Shown piece by piece: positions 13,001 to 23,185 of a stretch of 64,000 nt of DNA. Both the position numbers and the translations under genes were made by a program. Origin of the DNA: Acanthamoeba castellanii str. Neff (Eukaryota > Discosea > Longamoebia > Acanthamoebidae); NCBI RefSeq assembly GCF_000313135.1, contig NW_004457538.1, positions 522,124 to 586,123 on the forward strand, in the 5' to 3' direction. The first letter of the stretch is position 1; every line of letters begins with the position of its first letter. Under the pieces are notes generated by a model, which was given only the letters and a program-made list of their open reading frames with translations, was not told the DNA's origin and made no database searches.

Positions 13001-14590
13001 GAAAAACACGTGCATTTTGCTGAGCTTTCCTCGTTGTTTGTGCGCGCGCGTGGTGTGCCGTGTGCTGCGTGCGTTGTGTGCGTTGTGTGTGTGCGGCAAA
13101 CGCAAGATTTCGTGATTCTGAAGCTGGATGCGCCCTCGTTTGTTCACGGCGTCAACATCGACACGGCCCACTTCGACGGCAACTATGCCCCCGGTGGTTC
13201 GGTCGAGGGTCTCGTGCTTGTGGAGAGAAACAAGCGGTACCGACTTTTTCTCTCAGTCCCTCACTCCTTTGTGAGCGCGTGTGCGGCGTGTGTCGTGTCT
13301 TAAGTGCGTGTGCGGTCTCTAAGCGTTGTTGTTGTCGTCGTTCGTTCCGCTCTCTCCGCAGATTGCTGCAGAAGTGGGTGACGCTCGTTCCTCATTCCCT
13401 GCTGAAGGGCAACTCGCGCAACTACTTCGCCAGCATCGCCACTACCGTGCCCGTGGTGAGCGTCAAGCTCAACAACTTCCCCGACGGTGGTATCGCACGG
13501 TACCGTGCCCTTCATTCACTCGCACTTACGGCCAACCACACTGCGTCGTGCACTCACTGTCGTGTCGGTGGTCGGTGGTCGTCGTCGTGTGTGGATGTAG
13601 GCTTCAACTCTTTGGCGCCAAGACGGACGAAAAGGTGGCGGACATGTCCAACGCGGAGTGGACACACCTGGTGGCCCACGAATGGATCGGCAAGCTGCAG
13701 CCCACCACCGGCTTCCCCGCCCACTTCCAGCCGCCCGGTACACTACTCCCCGTCCCCGCCCCTCCAACGCAAGTCTCCCGGCCGGGCTGACTCGCCCCTT
13801 CTTGGCCGCCACAACAGAGAACTCGGCGCTCGACGTCGCTCCGCCGGCCCCCGTGACCGAGCGACAGCTCAAGGAGGCCCTGCCGTCTTCCTTCGCCTGG
13901 GGCAAGGGTAACACATACACACGTGTGCGATCCCAGCGAATGCCCACCCTCACACGTGCCGTGCGTGTTGTGTGTTGTGATGCAGGCGACGGGCTGGTGG
14001 ACGTGGTGAGCGTGGACGCGCCCGGCGGTGGCGGTAAGGTGGTGGCGAGCAGCAGCGCGCACTACAGTGTGCCGAGCAACATGCTCAAGGCGCCGCGCGC
14101 GCTGAACATGGGCGACGGCTGGGAGACGGCGCGCATGCGTGGACAGCCCGACTACGGTGTGTTCCACCTCGAGGGTCCCGTGCTGAGCGACTACAACTGG
14201 ACCCTCTTCAAGCTCAGCCAGGAGTGCGTGATCAAGAAGATCGGCGTCGACACGCTCCACTTCAAGCACAACAACCCCATCGCCTTCTCGCTCGAGGGCT
14301 GCTACGAACCCGGCCTCACCAAGGACAACTACCACTCTCGCGGCATCAAGTACACCCAATGCACTGTGTGTGCGTGCGTGCATGTGTGTGTGGTGCGGTG
14401 TCTAATAGTTTTTGCGTGGAATAGGTGGACGAGCCTGGTCAAGCCGAAGGCGCTCCAGCCGCACCTGGAGCACCCGTTTGATGCGGAGCACGAGGGGCGC
14501 GTGACGCACGTCCTCCTCAAGATCTACCCCTGCGGTGGCATCTCCCGCCTCCGCCTCTTTGGCAAGCCCGCCAAGGCCTCCGCCCTGTAA
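10002..14590 (+). CDS. Malate synthase-like / allantoicase fusion protein
   Basis: Fifteen exons splice in phase to 1056 residues: 10002-10328, 10459-10941, 11104-11417, 11551-11734, 11806-11942, 12026-12218, 12299-12376, 12462-12802, 12884-12972, 13107-13236, 13362-13499, 13601-13737, 13818-13907, 13986-14349, 14425-14590. Residues 1-640 are malate synthase type A: DFED at 180-183, IVEN with Glu323, VGLNCGWHDY at 343-352, and VEDAAT with candidate base Asp542. Residues 650-1056 are allantoicase with two repeats, including NESFAPASNLL, GWETVRHN, NIDTAHFDGNY, then MGDGWETARMRG, VDTLHFKHNN and GGISRLRLFG. Exon 8 carries both the end of the first enzyme and the start of the second without a stop. 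Allantoicase converts allantoate to ureidoglycolate and urea; ureidoglycolate gives glyoxylate, which malate synthase condenses with acetyl-CoA. The C-terminus ASAL is not a canonical peroxisomal signal. Some malate synthase motifs are altered, so that activity is uncertain. Confidence 0.93.
10988..11094. repeat. (CGACA)n pentanucleotide tract in intron 2 of the fusion gene
   Basis: About twenty perfect CGACA units inside intron 10942-11103. The intron has no stop codon in the reading frame of the flanking exons, so retention would keep the frame open. Confidence 0.92.
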
Positions 14591-14671
14591 CAGTTTATCT
14601 TCTCCCTCTGCAACACCCAACAAGCCAAAATGATGCCTGGCCGGCAACAACCACGACACAAGAAAAAGATA
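14591..14671. other. Short 3' intergenic sequence after the fusion gene
   Basis: Presumed 3' untranslated region plus the pol III terminator of the tRNA-Glu, a T run (TATCTTTTTC on the minus strand) directly after the tRNA. Confidence 0.4.
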
Positions 14672-14743
14672 TTCCGCTGCCGGGAATCGAACCCGGGGCG
14701 CATGGGTGAGAACCATAAATGTTACCGACTACACCACAGCGGA
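14672..14743 (-). tRNA. tRNA-Glu (CUC)
   Basis: A complete cloverleaf of 72 bases: acceptor TCCGCTG pairs with CAGCGGA with discriminator A, anticodon loop TTCTCAC gives CUC, and the T arm is CCGGGTTCGATTCCCGG. A T run follows on the minus strand as pol III terminator. Confidence 0.95.
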
Positions 14744-14772
14744 TTGGTTAAATAGAGTGGGTCTTTTTTTCG

Positions 14773-15248
14773 CATCCAACACCATCCCAACCCCACTGAG
14801 CAACCAAGGTAACAGGTAAAAACAGTAACACTTTCAAACAGAAGATCCAATCAAGAGAAGCACAGATTGGTGCCCATTGTCAGTGAGTGGTGCAGATTGT
14901 GATGCACAGCCTCAGTCCTTTTCACACTTTCCAGCTTACTGCCCTTATTGCTCAGTGCCAAGAGTGTTTAGACTCATCATGGGGAGGGAAGAAGAAATGT
15001 GGTGTGAACTCAATGAGCTGAAGAAGCATAAGGCTGACCATGTGCCCATCCCAAAGAGAAGAAATCCAGGAAGGTGGCCTATGCACTGATGATGAGGCTG
15101 GATGAGGCCCCACCAGAGTGCCCATGATTTACACCTTCATGTACTGCCCAGTGGGCAAGCAGGGCATTTACCACAAGCATGGCTCCCAGTCAGATTTGTT
15201 TCTGGTACTACAGCCACACCAAAAATCAGGATGGGACAGTAAAAAGAT
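14773..15248. other. CpG-free block between tRNA-Glu and tRNA-Phe
   Basis: No CG dinucleotide occurs in about 475 bases, whereas flanking genes are CpG-rich. A 70-codon open frame at 14877-15089 shows no recognisable domain and is probably chance. No gene is seen. Confidence 0.75.
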
Positions 15249-15266
15249 CGATTTTATGATTCTTCT

Positions 15267-15339
15267 TGCCCTCTGCCGGGTTTGAACCAGCGACCTCACG
15301 ATCTTCAGTCGTGCGCTCTACCAGCTGAGCTAAGAGGGC
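15267..15339 (-). tRNA. tRNA-Phe (GAA)
   Basis: The 73-base cloverleaf has acceptor GCCCTCT/AGAGGGC, a D arm with GCTCAGCTGGTAGAGC, anticodon loop CTGAAGA (GAA) and T loop TTCAAAC. It is identical to the copy at 23112-23184. Confidence 0.95.
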
Positions 15340-15465
15340 GGTTGAAAAAAGTGCAAGTTACTTTGTTGTCATTCAAAGTGCACAATACTGGGGCTAAGAA
15401 TCCTCTGGGCTCGAGCCAAAAAGAAATCAAGCAAGAAAGTGCAAAAGGTGAATGATGCTGGATTC

Positions 15466-15537
15466 CAGGCCTGCTGGGGGTCGAACCCAGAATCTCCTGA
15501 TTCGTAGTCAGACGCCTTTCCATTGGGCCACAGGCCT
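15466..15537 (-). tRNA. tRNA-Arg (ACG)
   Basis: The 72-base cloverleaf has acceptor AGGCCTG/CAGGCCT, anticodon loop CTACGAA (ACG) and T arm CTGGGTTCGACCCCCAG. It is identical to the copy at 29324-29395. A TTTT terminator lies downstream on the minus strand. Confidence 0.94.
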
Positions 15538-15611
15538 GTCGCTGATATTTCGTCCCCAATTCGCAGGCCTGGTGTGGTCCGCTGCCCAAGTGAAGGAAAA
15601 TAAAAAAGAAA

Positions 15612-15708
15612 TCCGGCTGCCCGGACTCGAACCAGGAACCGATAGATGACTACCGAGGTGATCAATCAAGACTACAGTCTACCGCGCTACCAATTGCGCC
15701 ACAGCCGG
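15612..15708 (-). tRNA. tRNA-Tyr (GUA) with intron
   Basis: A 97-base gene with acceptor CCGGCTG/CAGCCGG, anticodon GTA after the stem strand GTAGA, then an intron of about 24 bases placed one base 3' of the anticodon, and T loop TTCGAGT. The intron at this position is typical of eukaryotic tRNA-Tyr. A T6 terminator follows. There are three copies of the mature sequence in the window. Confidence 0.95.
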
Positions 15709-15923
15709 TTTGCTGACAGGTGCGATCTACTGTTGTTTTGCTCCTCTCCCCTGGGCAATCCCGGTGCACTGCCCTAGTACAGCGCAAGTCTTAATCGCAC
15801 TCGCCCAACAAACGTCTACTGACAAGGTACCGCAACCTGATGGTCCAGATGGGGACAAATGGGAGAGCGGTTGTGGGAGACTAAATCAAGTGTTTATTAT
15901 GTGCACAGTGGGGCTTGGTCAAT
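15709..15923. other. Intergenic sequence
   Basis: Ordinary sequence between tRNA-Tyr and the 3' end of the convergent secreted-protein gene. No gene seen. Confidence 0.4.
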
Positions 15924-16791
15924 CTACCACAGGAGGGAGACGAGGTGGGCGGCGAGCGAGAACAGGAAGCTCGAGGCCGACGAGGCGGCAGCGGTGGCCA
16001 CGGTCACCTGCGGGTCATACCAGATGCTCGACTCGGCCGCGCTGAAGGCCATCACAATGGCCACGTTGGAGCCCATGACCTTGGTGGTCACCTCGACCGC
16101 CTTCTCCTGCGAGTTGTCGTACGTCGCCGTCTTGGCAAACTGCAGCACAGCGGCCTCCTGTTTGTTTGATGATTGGTCGGTCAGCTCAAACAAAACAAAT
16201 CAAAGAGACAGGCGCGCGCAGATGAAAAAGGAGATGTACGTTGGTGTAGGAGAGGGTGTAGTTGGTGGCGTCCCACGAGGCCTTGTAGCTCGGGTGCTGG
16301 AGGCCCATGGTTAGCTCCAGCTTGTTGGCCGCGTTGGCAAACACCCAGCCGGACACGTTGACGGACCACTTGAAGGCGTTCTCAACCGCGTAGAAGGTCT
16401 GGTCGCCCACGGTGTAGTTGCCCGACTCAAGGAACACGTAGAGGTCGGCCGTGAGCTTGACGCCCGACTGGGAGCCGGTGGCGATGGTCGAGTCGAAGCT
16501 CACCAGCTTGGAGCTGATGTTGTTGAAGCTCACCGTCGCGGGCGTGGAGAAGGTGAACTCCTGGTTGGCGAACGTGTTGAGGCAGTCGCCGCCGCCGGTC
16601 TCGCATAGCGAATCGAAGGTGAGGGTGTACTTCTTGTCCGATCGTTCTGGGATCCAGAAGGTGATCTTGCCCGACGTGCCCTGCACGTTCACCGCCACGT
16701 CGCCGTTCGAGGCCGTCTTCTCGTCGGCCGCGGCCAAGGCCACGAGGGCGAAGAGAGCGAGTGCGATCGCGAAGAACAAAGTGGTCTTCAT
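15924..16791 (-). CDS. Secreted, probably GPI-anchored glycoprotein of unknown function
   Basis: Two exons (16791-16240 and 16157-15924) give 261 residues. The N-terminus MKTTLFFAIALALFALVALA is a clear signal peptide. The C-terminus SSASSFLFSLAAHLVSLLW is a small-residue patch followed by a hydrophobic tail, the layout of a GPI-attachment signal. The mature part is beta-rich with several N-glycosylation sequons (NNIS, NYTV, NVSG, NYTL) and two Cys near residues 63-70. The overall look resembles LAMP-like or other amoebal surface proteins, but no domain can be named with confidence. It would be exported to the plasma membrane or lysosome. Confidence 0.8.
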
Positions 16792-17180
16792 CTTGTAGTT
16801 GATGTTCTTGTCGTTGTAGTGGCTCGTGTTGGCAATGGGGCGAAGTGGTGTGCGCAGCGCCTTTTTGTGGTTTGCCCCGCATTGTTGCGGACAGTTGCCG
16901 CGGAGGAGTGTGCGGCGTGCGGCACCACCTCGTCCGTGTGACGAGCCTCTCAAACAACCTCCGGAGAGGTTGCCCCGCTGGCTGCGGCGGGGCTGACCGG
17001 AGACATCAGCCCGGGCTTTGCGGGCTGCATGAGAGACGTTGGACCAACGTTTTCGGACAAAGATGACATTGCTTGCGCCGCTTTGGACAACGAAAGTTGC
17101 CCAAGCCACGGCGGGGGTCAATGTACTCACTGGATCTTCATGTGCTCGATCGCTAAAAGAAGGAGAAGAAAAAGGAATGG
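16792..17180. promoter_or_regulatory. Upstream region of the secreted-protein gene
   Basis: This 390-base gap contains a perfect palindrome with one central base at 17036-17050 (ACGTTGG-A-CCAACGT), about 245 bases before the start codon, and GC-rich inverted segments near 16970-16997. No further gene is seen. Confidence 0.35.
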
Positions 17181-17277
17181 TCCGGCTGCCCGGACTCGAA
17201 CCAGGAACCGATAGATGACTACCGAGGTGATCAATCAAGACTACAGTCTACCGCGCTACCAATTGCGCCACAGCCGG
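17181..17277 (-). tRNA. tRNA-Tyr (GUA) with intron
   Basis: The same 97-base intron-containing sequence as at 15612-15708. Both flanks are shared in inverted orientation with the plus-strand copy at 22459-22555, so these two belong to one duplication. Confidence 0.95.
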
Positions 17278-17537
17278 TTTCGTGCTACATCACCTCCTCC
17301 TCTTGTTAGGAATAGTGTGGGCTGAGGGCTGGGCAGTCAGGGGAGGTTGTGGGTGAGGCCTTTATTGGGTCGCGTAATCAAAAAGAGATGTCTAAAGGCT
17401 GCGGTTGAGAAGAAGGTGGCTGCAGATGATACATGTAATAATAGCGCTGGAGAAAAGAGTGGCAAGAGGTGGAGGGAGAGGAGGACGGAATGGAAGGAGA
17501 AGAAGGACAGCGAGTATATCTTCGGCCTTCAGAGCCT
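17278..17537. other. Intergenic sequence, purine-rich on the plus strand
   Basis: Contains AG-rich sequence at about 17400-17510 next to the TM9SF stop codon. No gene seen. Confidence 0.35.
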
Positions 17538-20156
17538 TTAGTCGACCTTGATCGACGAATAGATCTGCCTCACGAAGTAGTAGCAAGCGAAGAAACCGAT
17601 CGTTCCTGGACGGTGCGAGAAACAGGCGTCAGCTCTGTAGGTAAGAATGCCCACAAGTAGGCGCAGTTGTTGTGTGTTGTGCTGTCAGTACCGGTGAGGA
17701 GGAAGAACTCGAGGGCCATGATGGCAGTGTAGCCCATGTAGAGCATGGCCGACACAAACTTGGTAATCTGAAGCCTCGAGAAGAAATAGAAGACCGAGTA
17801 GAGGAACACGTAAAGGGCCGACGCGCCCGAGGTGAGGAAAGCCCTCCACCACCAGTGGTAGTCCTGCGAAGAAGAAGAGGAAGAGCAAGAAGAAAGGTCG
17901 GTTTGATTCTTGTCTAGCCGGGGCTGCAAGTGAGCGATGCACGTACCTCAGAGCAGAGCTGGAAGTAGCACATCACGATGGTGATCTCGGCGCAGGTGAG
18001 GATCAGGATGACGAACACGATGAACAGGAAGCCAAAGAGGTAGTAGAACTTGTGCAGCCAGATCGAGGAGAGGATGAAGAAGAGCTCGATGAAGATGGCG
18101 CCGAAGGGGAGGATGCCGCCCATGAGGATGGACACGATGGGCTTCATGTACCACACCTGCTCGGGAATCTGGCGGGGGATCTGGTTGACGCGCACGGGGG
18201 GCTCGTCGACGGGCTTCTTCCAGCCGAAGTAGGCGCCGAGGAAGGCGAGCGGGACCGAAATGCAGAGCCACAAGCCGAGAACCTGCGCAAGCACACGGCG
18301 ATCAATGTCCGTGTCGTGTGCGCAAAACACACACACACACACACACACCACACACCACACACCACACAACACACACAACACACACAACACACACAACACA
18401 CACACAACGGCGTACCTCAAGGAGAGTGAGGAAGGGCACGGCGCCATAGGTCTTCTGGCCCATGATGATAGTGTTGAGGACGAAGAAGATGGTGAAGACG
18501 ATGGAGGGGTAGAGCATGGCGGTGGCGAGGGTGTTCCTCGTCAGGTTCTTGCCCTTGAACATCTTGTAGATGCGCGCCGAGTAGTAGCCGGAGCAGATGC
18601 CCATCACCACGAGGAGCACCACCTGTTTGCACCGACAAACGAAGACGTCAGCCACCACGAGATCCATCGTAGGACGGCATGATGACGAGGGGAGTGAGTG
18701 AGGGAGACGCACCATGGCGGTCATGAGGGCGCCACGGTTGGCGGGGGACAGGAAGCCGAGGACGGCGAAGATCATGGTGACGACGGTCATGGCGAACACC
18801 TGGACGCCATTGCCCACCGAGACGGCCAGCAGCATCGGGTGCGAGGGAGCGCGGAACACGTCGCCGTGCACAAGCTTCCAGCCAGTCTCCTCCTGCGCCT
18901 CCTCGGCGTTCTCGGCCATCTCACGGTAACGCCTGACGTCGGCGTGCAGGGTCCTCATCATGATCATGGCCACCATACCGGTGAGGAAGAGGACGATCAT
19001 CAGAGAGTTGATGATCGAGAACCAGTGGATCTGGTCGTCGGTCATCAGGAGGTACGAGTCCCAACGCGAGGCCCACTTGTGCTCGGACTGCTCCCACTTG
19101 ACAGAGTAGGTGAAGAGCACCTTCTGGCCCTCCTTGTCCTTCTCCAGGACCAGGGGGGCGGCGCCAGACTGAAATGAAACATGGCACGGGGAAACGGGAG
19201 GTGAGCACAACTGCGCATACACCAATGCCCATGCGCGGGAGATACCTGAGGAGGGCAGGTGGAAGGAGTGCCGTCCTTGGGGTAGTCGAGGTTATGAGCC
19301 ACGCTGTGAGCGCGCACTTCAAAGCCGACCACACGAGCGCCGGTGTAGTCCACGGGCTCCTCGTGGTAGAGGATCGTGATGTCCACGTGATTGTTCAAGA
19401 TGCTCGTGGGCTTGCCCTGTAGCACAAAAGATTGTGGATTAGATTAATTGCGCTCCCCTCTGGCTGCGTTCATCTTAAGATTGGTGGCTCTTCAGGGGGT
19501 TTTACCGCAGCGAGAACCGTCTCACCAACAGGGTGGCCAGCCTCGTACAAGGACTTGGGTTCGCCATTGGCGTCGGTCATCGACTTCTTGGTAGCCGAAG
19601 GCAAGCCATCCACGATCCTGCAAAGGGGGGTTGAAGTCAATTGCTCATCCTAGTAGGAATGGAAAGGCGAAGAGTCTTACCAGTGAACGCGGTACTCCTG
19701 CTCGATGGCTTCGATGAATGCGTTCGCCTCATCCTTGGTGAGAGTAACGGGGCACAGCACCTTGCACGATTCGGACTGCTTGGCCGCCAGCTAAGGAACC
19801 CAATGATGCATGTAACCAGATGAGAAGAGATTAGGAGAATTTCTCGAGTGGAAGCGCAAAACGAGGAGGGGGAAACAAATCAGTACCAGATAGGGGGAGT
19901 TCTCAATGCGATCACCGAGGAGAAGTTCGCCCAGGTTCTCTCTGTCATCCTCGATCGTCTCGGGCCGACAGAAGGGGAGGGTGTAGTAACGCATGGGGAG
20001 CTGGGTGTGGACGGAGGTGAGCTGATTGACCGAGAGGTACACGCGATCGCCCGTGTTGTATTCGATGGGGGCTACGCCCGGAAGATAGAAAGCGTGCGCA
20101 TAGCAAGCAAGGGCCAGCACGATCAGCACGGCTCGCAACAAGATGACTCGGGCCAT
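17538..20156 (-). CDS. Transmembrane 9 superfamily protein (nonaspanin)
   Basis: Roughly nine exons encode a nonaspanin. A cleaved signal peptide ([20 protein letters not shown], start at 20156) is followed by a lumenal domain ([34 protein letters not shown], the [16 protein letters not shown] motif) and then nine hydrophobic segments from about position 18,990 down to 17,540. Typical TM9 signatures include [43 protein letters not shown] and [19 protein letters not shown]. The C-terminus [10 protein letters not shown] ends with KVD, the K-x-D/E Golgi-retention signal of this family. Members act in the endomembrane system in sorting and surface display of membrane proteins; in Dictyostelium they influence phagocytosis and adhesion. 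It is closest to the TM9SF2/TM9SF4 group. Confidence 0.93.
18320..18410. repeat. CA-rich simple repeat in an intron
   Basis: (CA)n grading into CACACAA units in an intron of the TM9SF gene. Confidence 0.8.
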
Positions 20157-20840
20157 CTTCTCTGTATCAGGGCGTCAAATGATCAGGCGAGATGTCTGCC
20201 AAGCTGCGGCCGGTAAAGGTGTTGCCAACGTGGCGGCTTCACGCCCGGTTATTTCCTTCCTTTGTGATTTAGAAATCTCCACGCCCAAGTCCGGTCGCAC
20301 AACTCCTGTTTTTGTCTTTCGCCCCCAGACTGCAGTGGGCAACTTGGGCAACACACAAGCTGGTCCTCCTACAAAGCCCTGCCATTGGTGCTGTATTCAC
20401 TTTGAAGCATTTTCTCTGTGAATAGCTGCACCATTAATAACAGATGCCAAACAACACATACATGTATCTAGAACACACTATCTTGCACACAGTTGTAGGA
20501 GGTGTTGATGCCACAGTGTCTGTAAGTGCACAAACCGTTTGGCCAATAATCAGCATCGTCAAGGGCAACCATCACATGCCGCTTGGCATTGCTTTAAATT
20601 TCCGTCAGAAATGCGCGAAACTTCATTTGCCCAACGACAATAAAATCTGCATTCGCTGTGCTGCTCGCTATTCTTCCACCTCACCCACCCGAACACTCAT
20701 ACCCCTACTCGTACGTCTTCCGCCCACTCCCCCACCTCTTTGGAGGGAGCGAACGCCCCTGGCTGCACTCGAACTGTTTTTCTTTTGCCGTATGAGTCCT
20801 CTCTTCCAAATCACTCAATCAATCCACAGCTGCAGAAGAC
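20157..20840. promoter_or_regulatory. Divergent promoter region between TM9SF and CBS genes
   Basis: 684 bases hold the two divergent promoters. The stretch from about 20,326 to 20,530 has no CpG. No clear TATA box and no further gene seen. Confidence 0.4.
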
Positions 20841-22287
20841 ATGTCCACCACTACCACCACCTCCGTGCCCGAGCAGCTGCGCACGCTGCTCAAGGAGACC
20901 AAGGCTCGTCAGGTTCTTCCGCAGACATGGGACCTCCTCCACGTCAACTCCACGGACACCGTGGGCGCCGCTTTCCACGTACATACGCCCCGCGCTCCAC
21001 TCCCATCTACCCGCTACAACAATCTAATTCTTCATCCCAATTCCCATTGATATCAATCGATGTCGCGTAGAAAATGGCGGAGAAGAACGTCTACGCGGTC
21101 CCGGTCTTCGACAAGGCCAGCGACTCGTTCACGGGCTTCCTGGGGCTGAGCGACATCGTGCACCAGATCGTGCGCTTCTTCGTGGCCAAGGCCAAGCTGG
21201 CCCACCCCGACCTGGCCAAGGACGTCCACAAGCTCTTGTCCGCCTCCACCTTCAACCAGACCGACGCCGAGAACATTCACCACAAGGTCTTCAACCACCC
21301 GCTCGCCGACCTCGTCAGTACGTAGCTCGAGCCCCTACACTCGCCCTTGCCACGACCGACCGTCTAACCACGTCATTGCCTACTTTCCGCTGTAGACGTG
21401 TCGACCACCAACGGCTGGAACCCCGTCAGCGACGCCGCCTCGCTCCAGGAGGTGATCGACGTACTCACCAAGGAGAAGCTGTCCCGCGTGCCTCTCGTCA
21501 ACGCCGTACGTAGCCCCTTCCGGTCGCCGGCGAGCATGGAGTGGCCGACGGCGCTAACGGTCGGGCAATTGGTTGGTCATATCATTGTAGGAGGGACATG
21601 TGACGGCCATCGTGTCTGAGTCGGCGATCGTGCGCTACCTGGCCGCCCACATTGACCAGTTTGGCGACTTTGCCGAGGCGCCGCTGTCCGCCGCGCTGAA
21701 GCACTCGCCGCTCCTCGATGCCTCCGACATGGAGGAGAGCACCATCGCCTGCTTCGCCAAGCTCGATTCCCACAAGACCTCGCACCTCCCGCTCACCTCG
21801 CACGGCAAGTCCCAAGGTGCGTCGGCCGTTATCCCTTTCATTCGCTCTTATTGCTCAGCTTTGCTGACGGACGTGTGTGTGTGTATGTGTATGTGTGTGT
21901 GTGTGTGTAGGCAATCTGTCGGTGAAGGACATCAAGGCGGCGGACGAGTTCGAGAGACTGATCCAGCCCGTGGGCGAGTTCGTGGCCTACATCCGCCAGC
22001 AGAACATGAAGGCCGTCCACCCCTACATGCACGCCAACAACACCGACACAGTCGGCAGGACCTACGGCCGTTTTGCCGCCACGGTACGCCTGCTGCGACA
22101 ACCAACTGGCGCAAGCAAACTATTAGCGACACGCGATCATGATTTACTGATATATCGTTGTCTACAGGGCGTGCACACGATGTACCTCACCGACATGCCG
22201 CACGAGGAGCTGGAGAAGACCTCGTCCTACCCTCCCGTGGGCGTGGTCACCCTCCACGACCTCCTCGCACCCCTCGCCTCCAACTAG
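20841..22287 (+). CDS. CBS-domain protein (AMPK gamma/SNF4-like)
   Basis: Six in-phase exons (20841-20978, 21071-21317, 21396-21505, 21591-21816, 21911-22083, 22168-22287) give 337 residues. Several CBS motifs can be read: VGAAFHKMAEKNVYAVPVFD followed by FTGFLGLSDIVHQIV, LQEVIDVLTKEKLSRVPLVN followed by GHVTAIVSESAIVRYL, and a last module with TMYLTD and PVGVVTLHDLLAPL. Four CBS motifs forming two Bateman modules would suit an adenine-nucleotide sensor like the gamma subunit of AMP-activated kinase. The motifs are divergent, so this is better called a CBS-pair protein than AMPK gamma itself. It is probably cytosolic. Confidence 0.85.
21874..21908. repeat. (TG)n tract in an intron
   Basis: Short TG/TATG repeat directly before the acceptor of exon 5 of the CBS gene. 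Confidence 0.7.
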
Positions 22288-22458
22288 ACCTCCAGCCACA
22301 GATCAACATGCGTGGACCCACCCACCCTTCATCTTCTCTCCTTTCCTTTCATGTACATTGTCCCACACTGCCAACGACAGCGCTTGAAAAAACAAAGTGT
22401 CGCACCCCCACTGCTCACACTTATGCCAAACAAGAGGAGGAGGTGATGTAGCACGAAA

Positions 22459-22555
22459 CCGGCTGTGGCGCAATTGGTAGCGCGGTAGACTGTAGTCTTG
22501 ATTGATCACCTCGGTAGTCATCTATCGGTTCCTGGTTCGAGTCCGGGCAGCCGGA
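22459..22555 (+). tRNA. tRNA-Tyr (GUA) with intron
   Basis: The third copy of the 97-base intron-containing tRNA-Tyr. The upstream 29 bases and downstream 19 bases match the flanks of the minus-strand copy at 17181-17277. Confidence 0.95.
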
Positions 22556-22628
22556 CCATTCCTTTTTCTTCTCCCCACACCCAGGTGGCACCACAGGCCT
22601 ATCACTGATATATCATGCCTTTTGCACG

Positions 22629-23111
22629 TTTTCTGCCCCAAACTCTGCTACTTTCTTGTCATCCTTCTTTTGGTGCTTGCTGCTTACCTGGGACCCAAGA
22701 TGAATAAAGGAGCAGAAGATTTTTTAGCCTTTGCTTTTACCAATAGTTGAGCCTCCCCAGAAAAAGGGTTTCCCAAAACTCATGAGACCAAAAGCAGTTT
22801 GTCCAGGACTTGTGAGTCTTTGGTCTCTTTGCATTTGACACAGGTCTCAGTGTTCTGCAGTTTTGCCCTCTCCTCCTGCATGCCAGACATTCCCAAGTGG
22901 TTTCATGCCCACTGCTCTGGGGCACAGATATGAATTAACCCCACTTAATGGTAATTTTTTTCATATGTTGGTTTTCAATGGTGAAACTGTCCCTGGCTTG
23001 GGGTGAAAGCCATGGCAGGCATGGAATTCATGGTATTTATAGTGGTGGTTTCTGTGTGGGAAAAGATGTGCACACCACACAAAAAGTATGTCAATAGCAT
23101 TAAGCTGGAAT
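22629..23111. other. CpG-free intergenic block
   Basis: No CG occurs between 22,629 and the tRNA-Phe. AT-richer than the genes. No coding sequence recognised. Confidence 0.75.
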
Positions 23112-23184
23112 TGCCCTCTGCCGGGTTTGAACCAGCGACCTCACGATCTTCAGTCGTGCGCTCTACCAGCTGAGCTAAGAGGGC
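23112..23184 (-). tRNA. tRNA-Phe (GAA)
   Basis: Same 73-base cloverleaf as 15267-15339. Its own CpGs are intact although both flanks have none. Confidence 0.95.
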
Positions 23185-23185
23185 G

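Noticed and set aside
14877..15089. 70-codon frame in the CpG-free block
   Set aside because: No domain, no supporting splice or promoter signals, and composition like non-coding flank.
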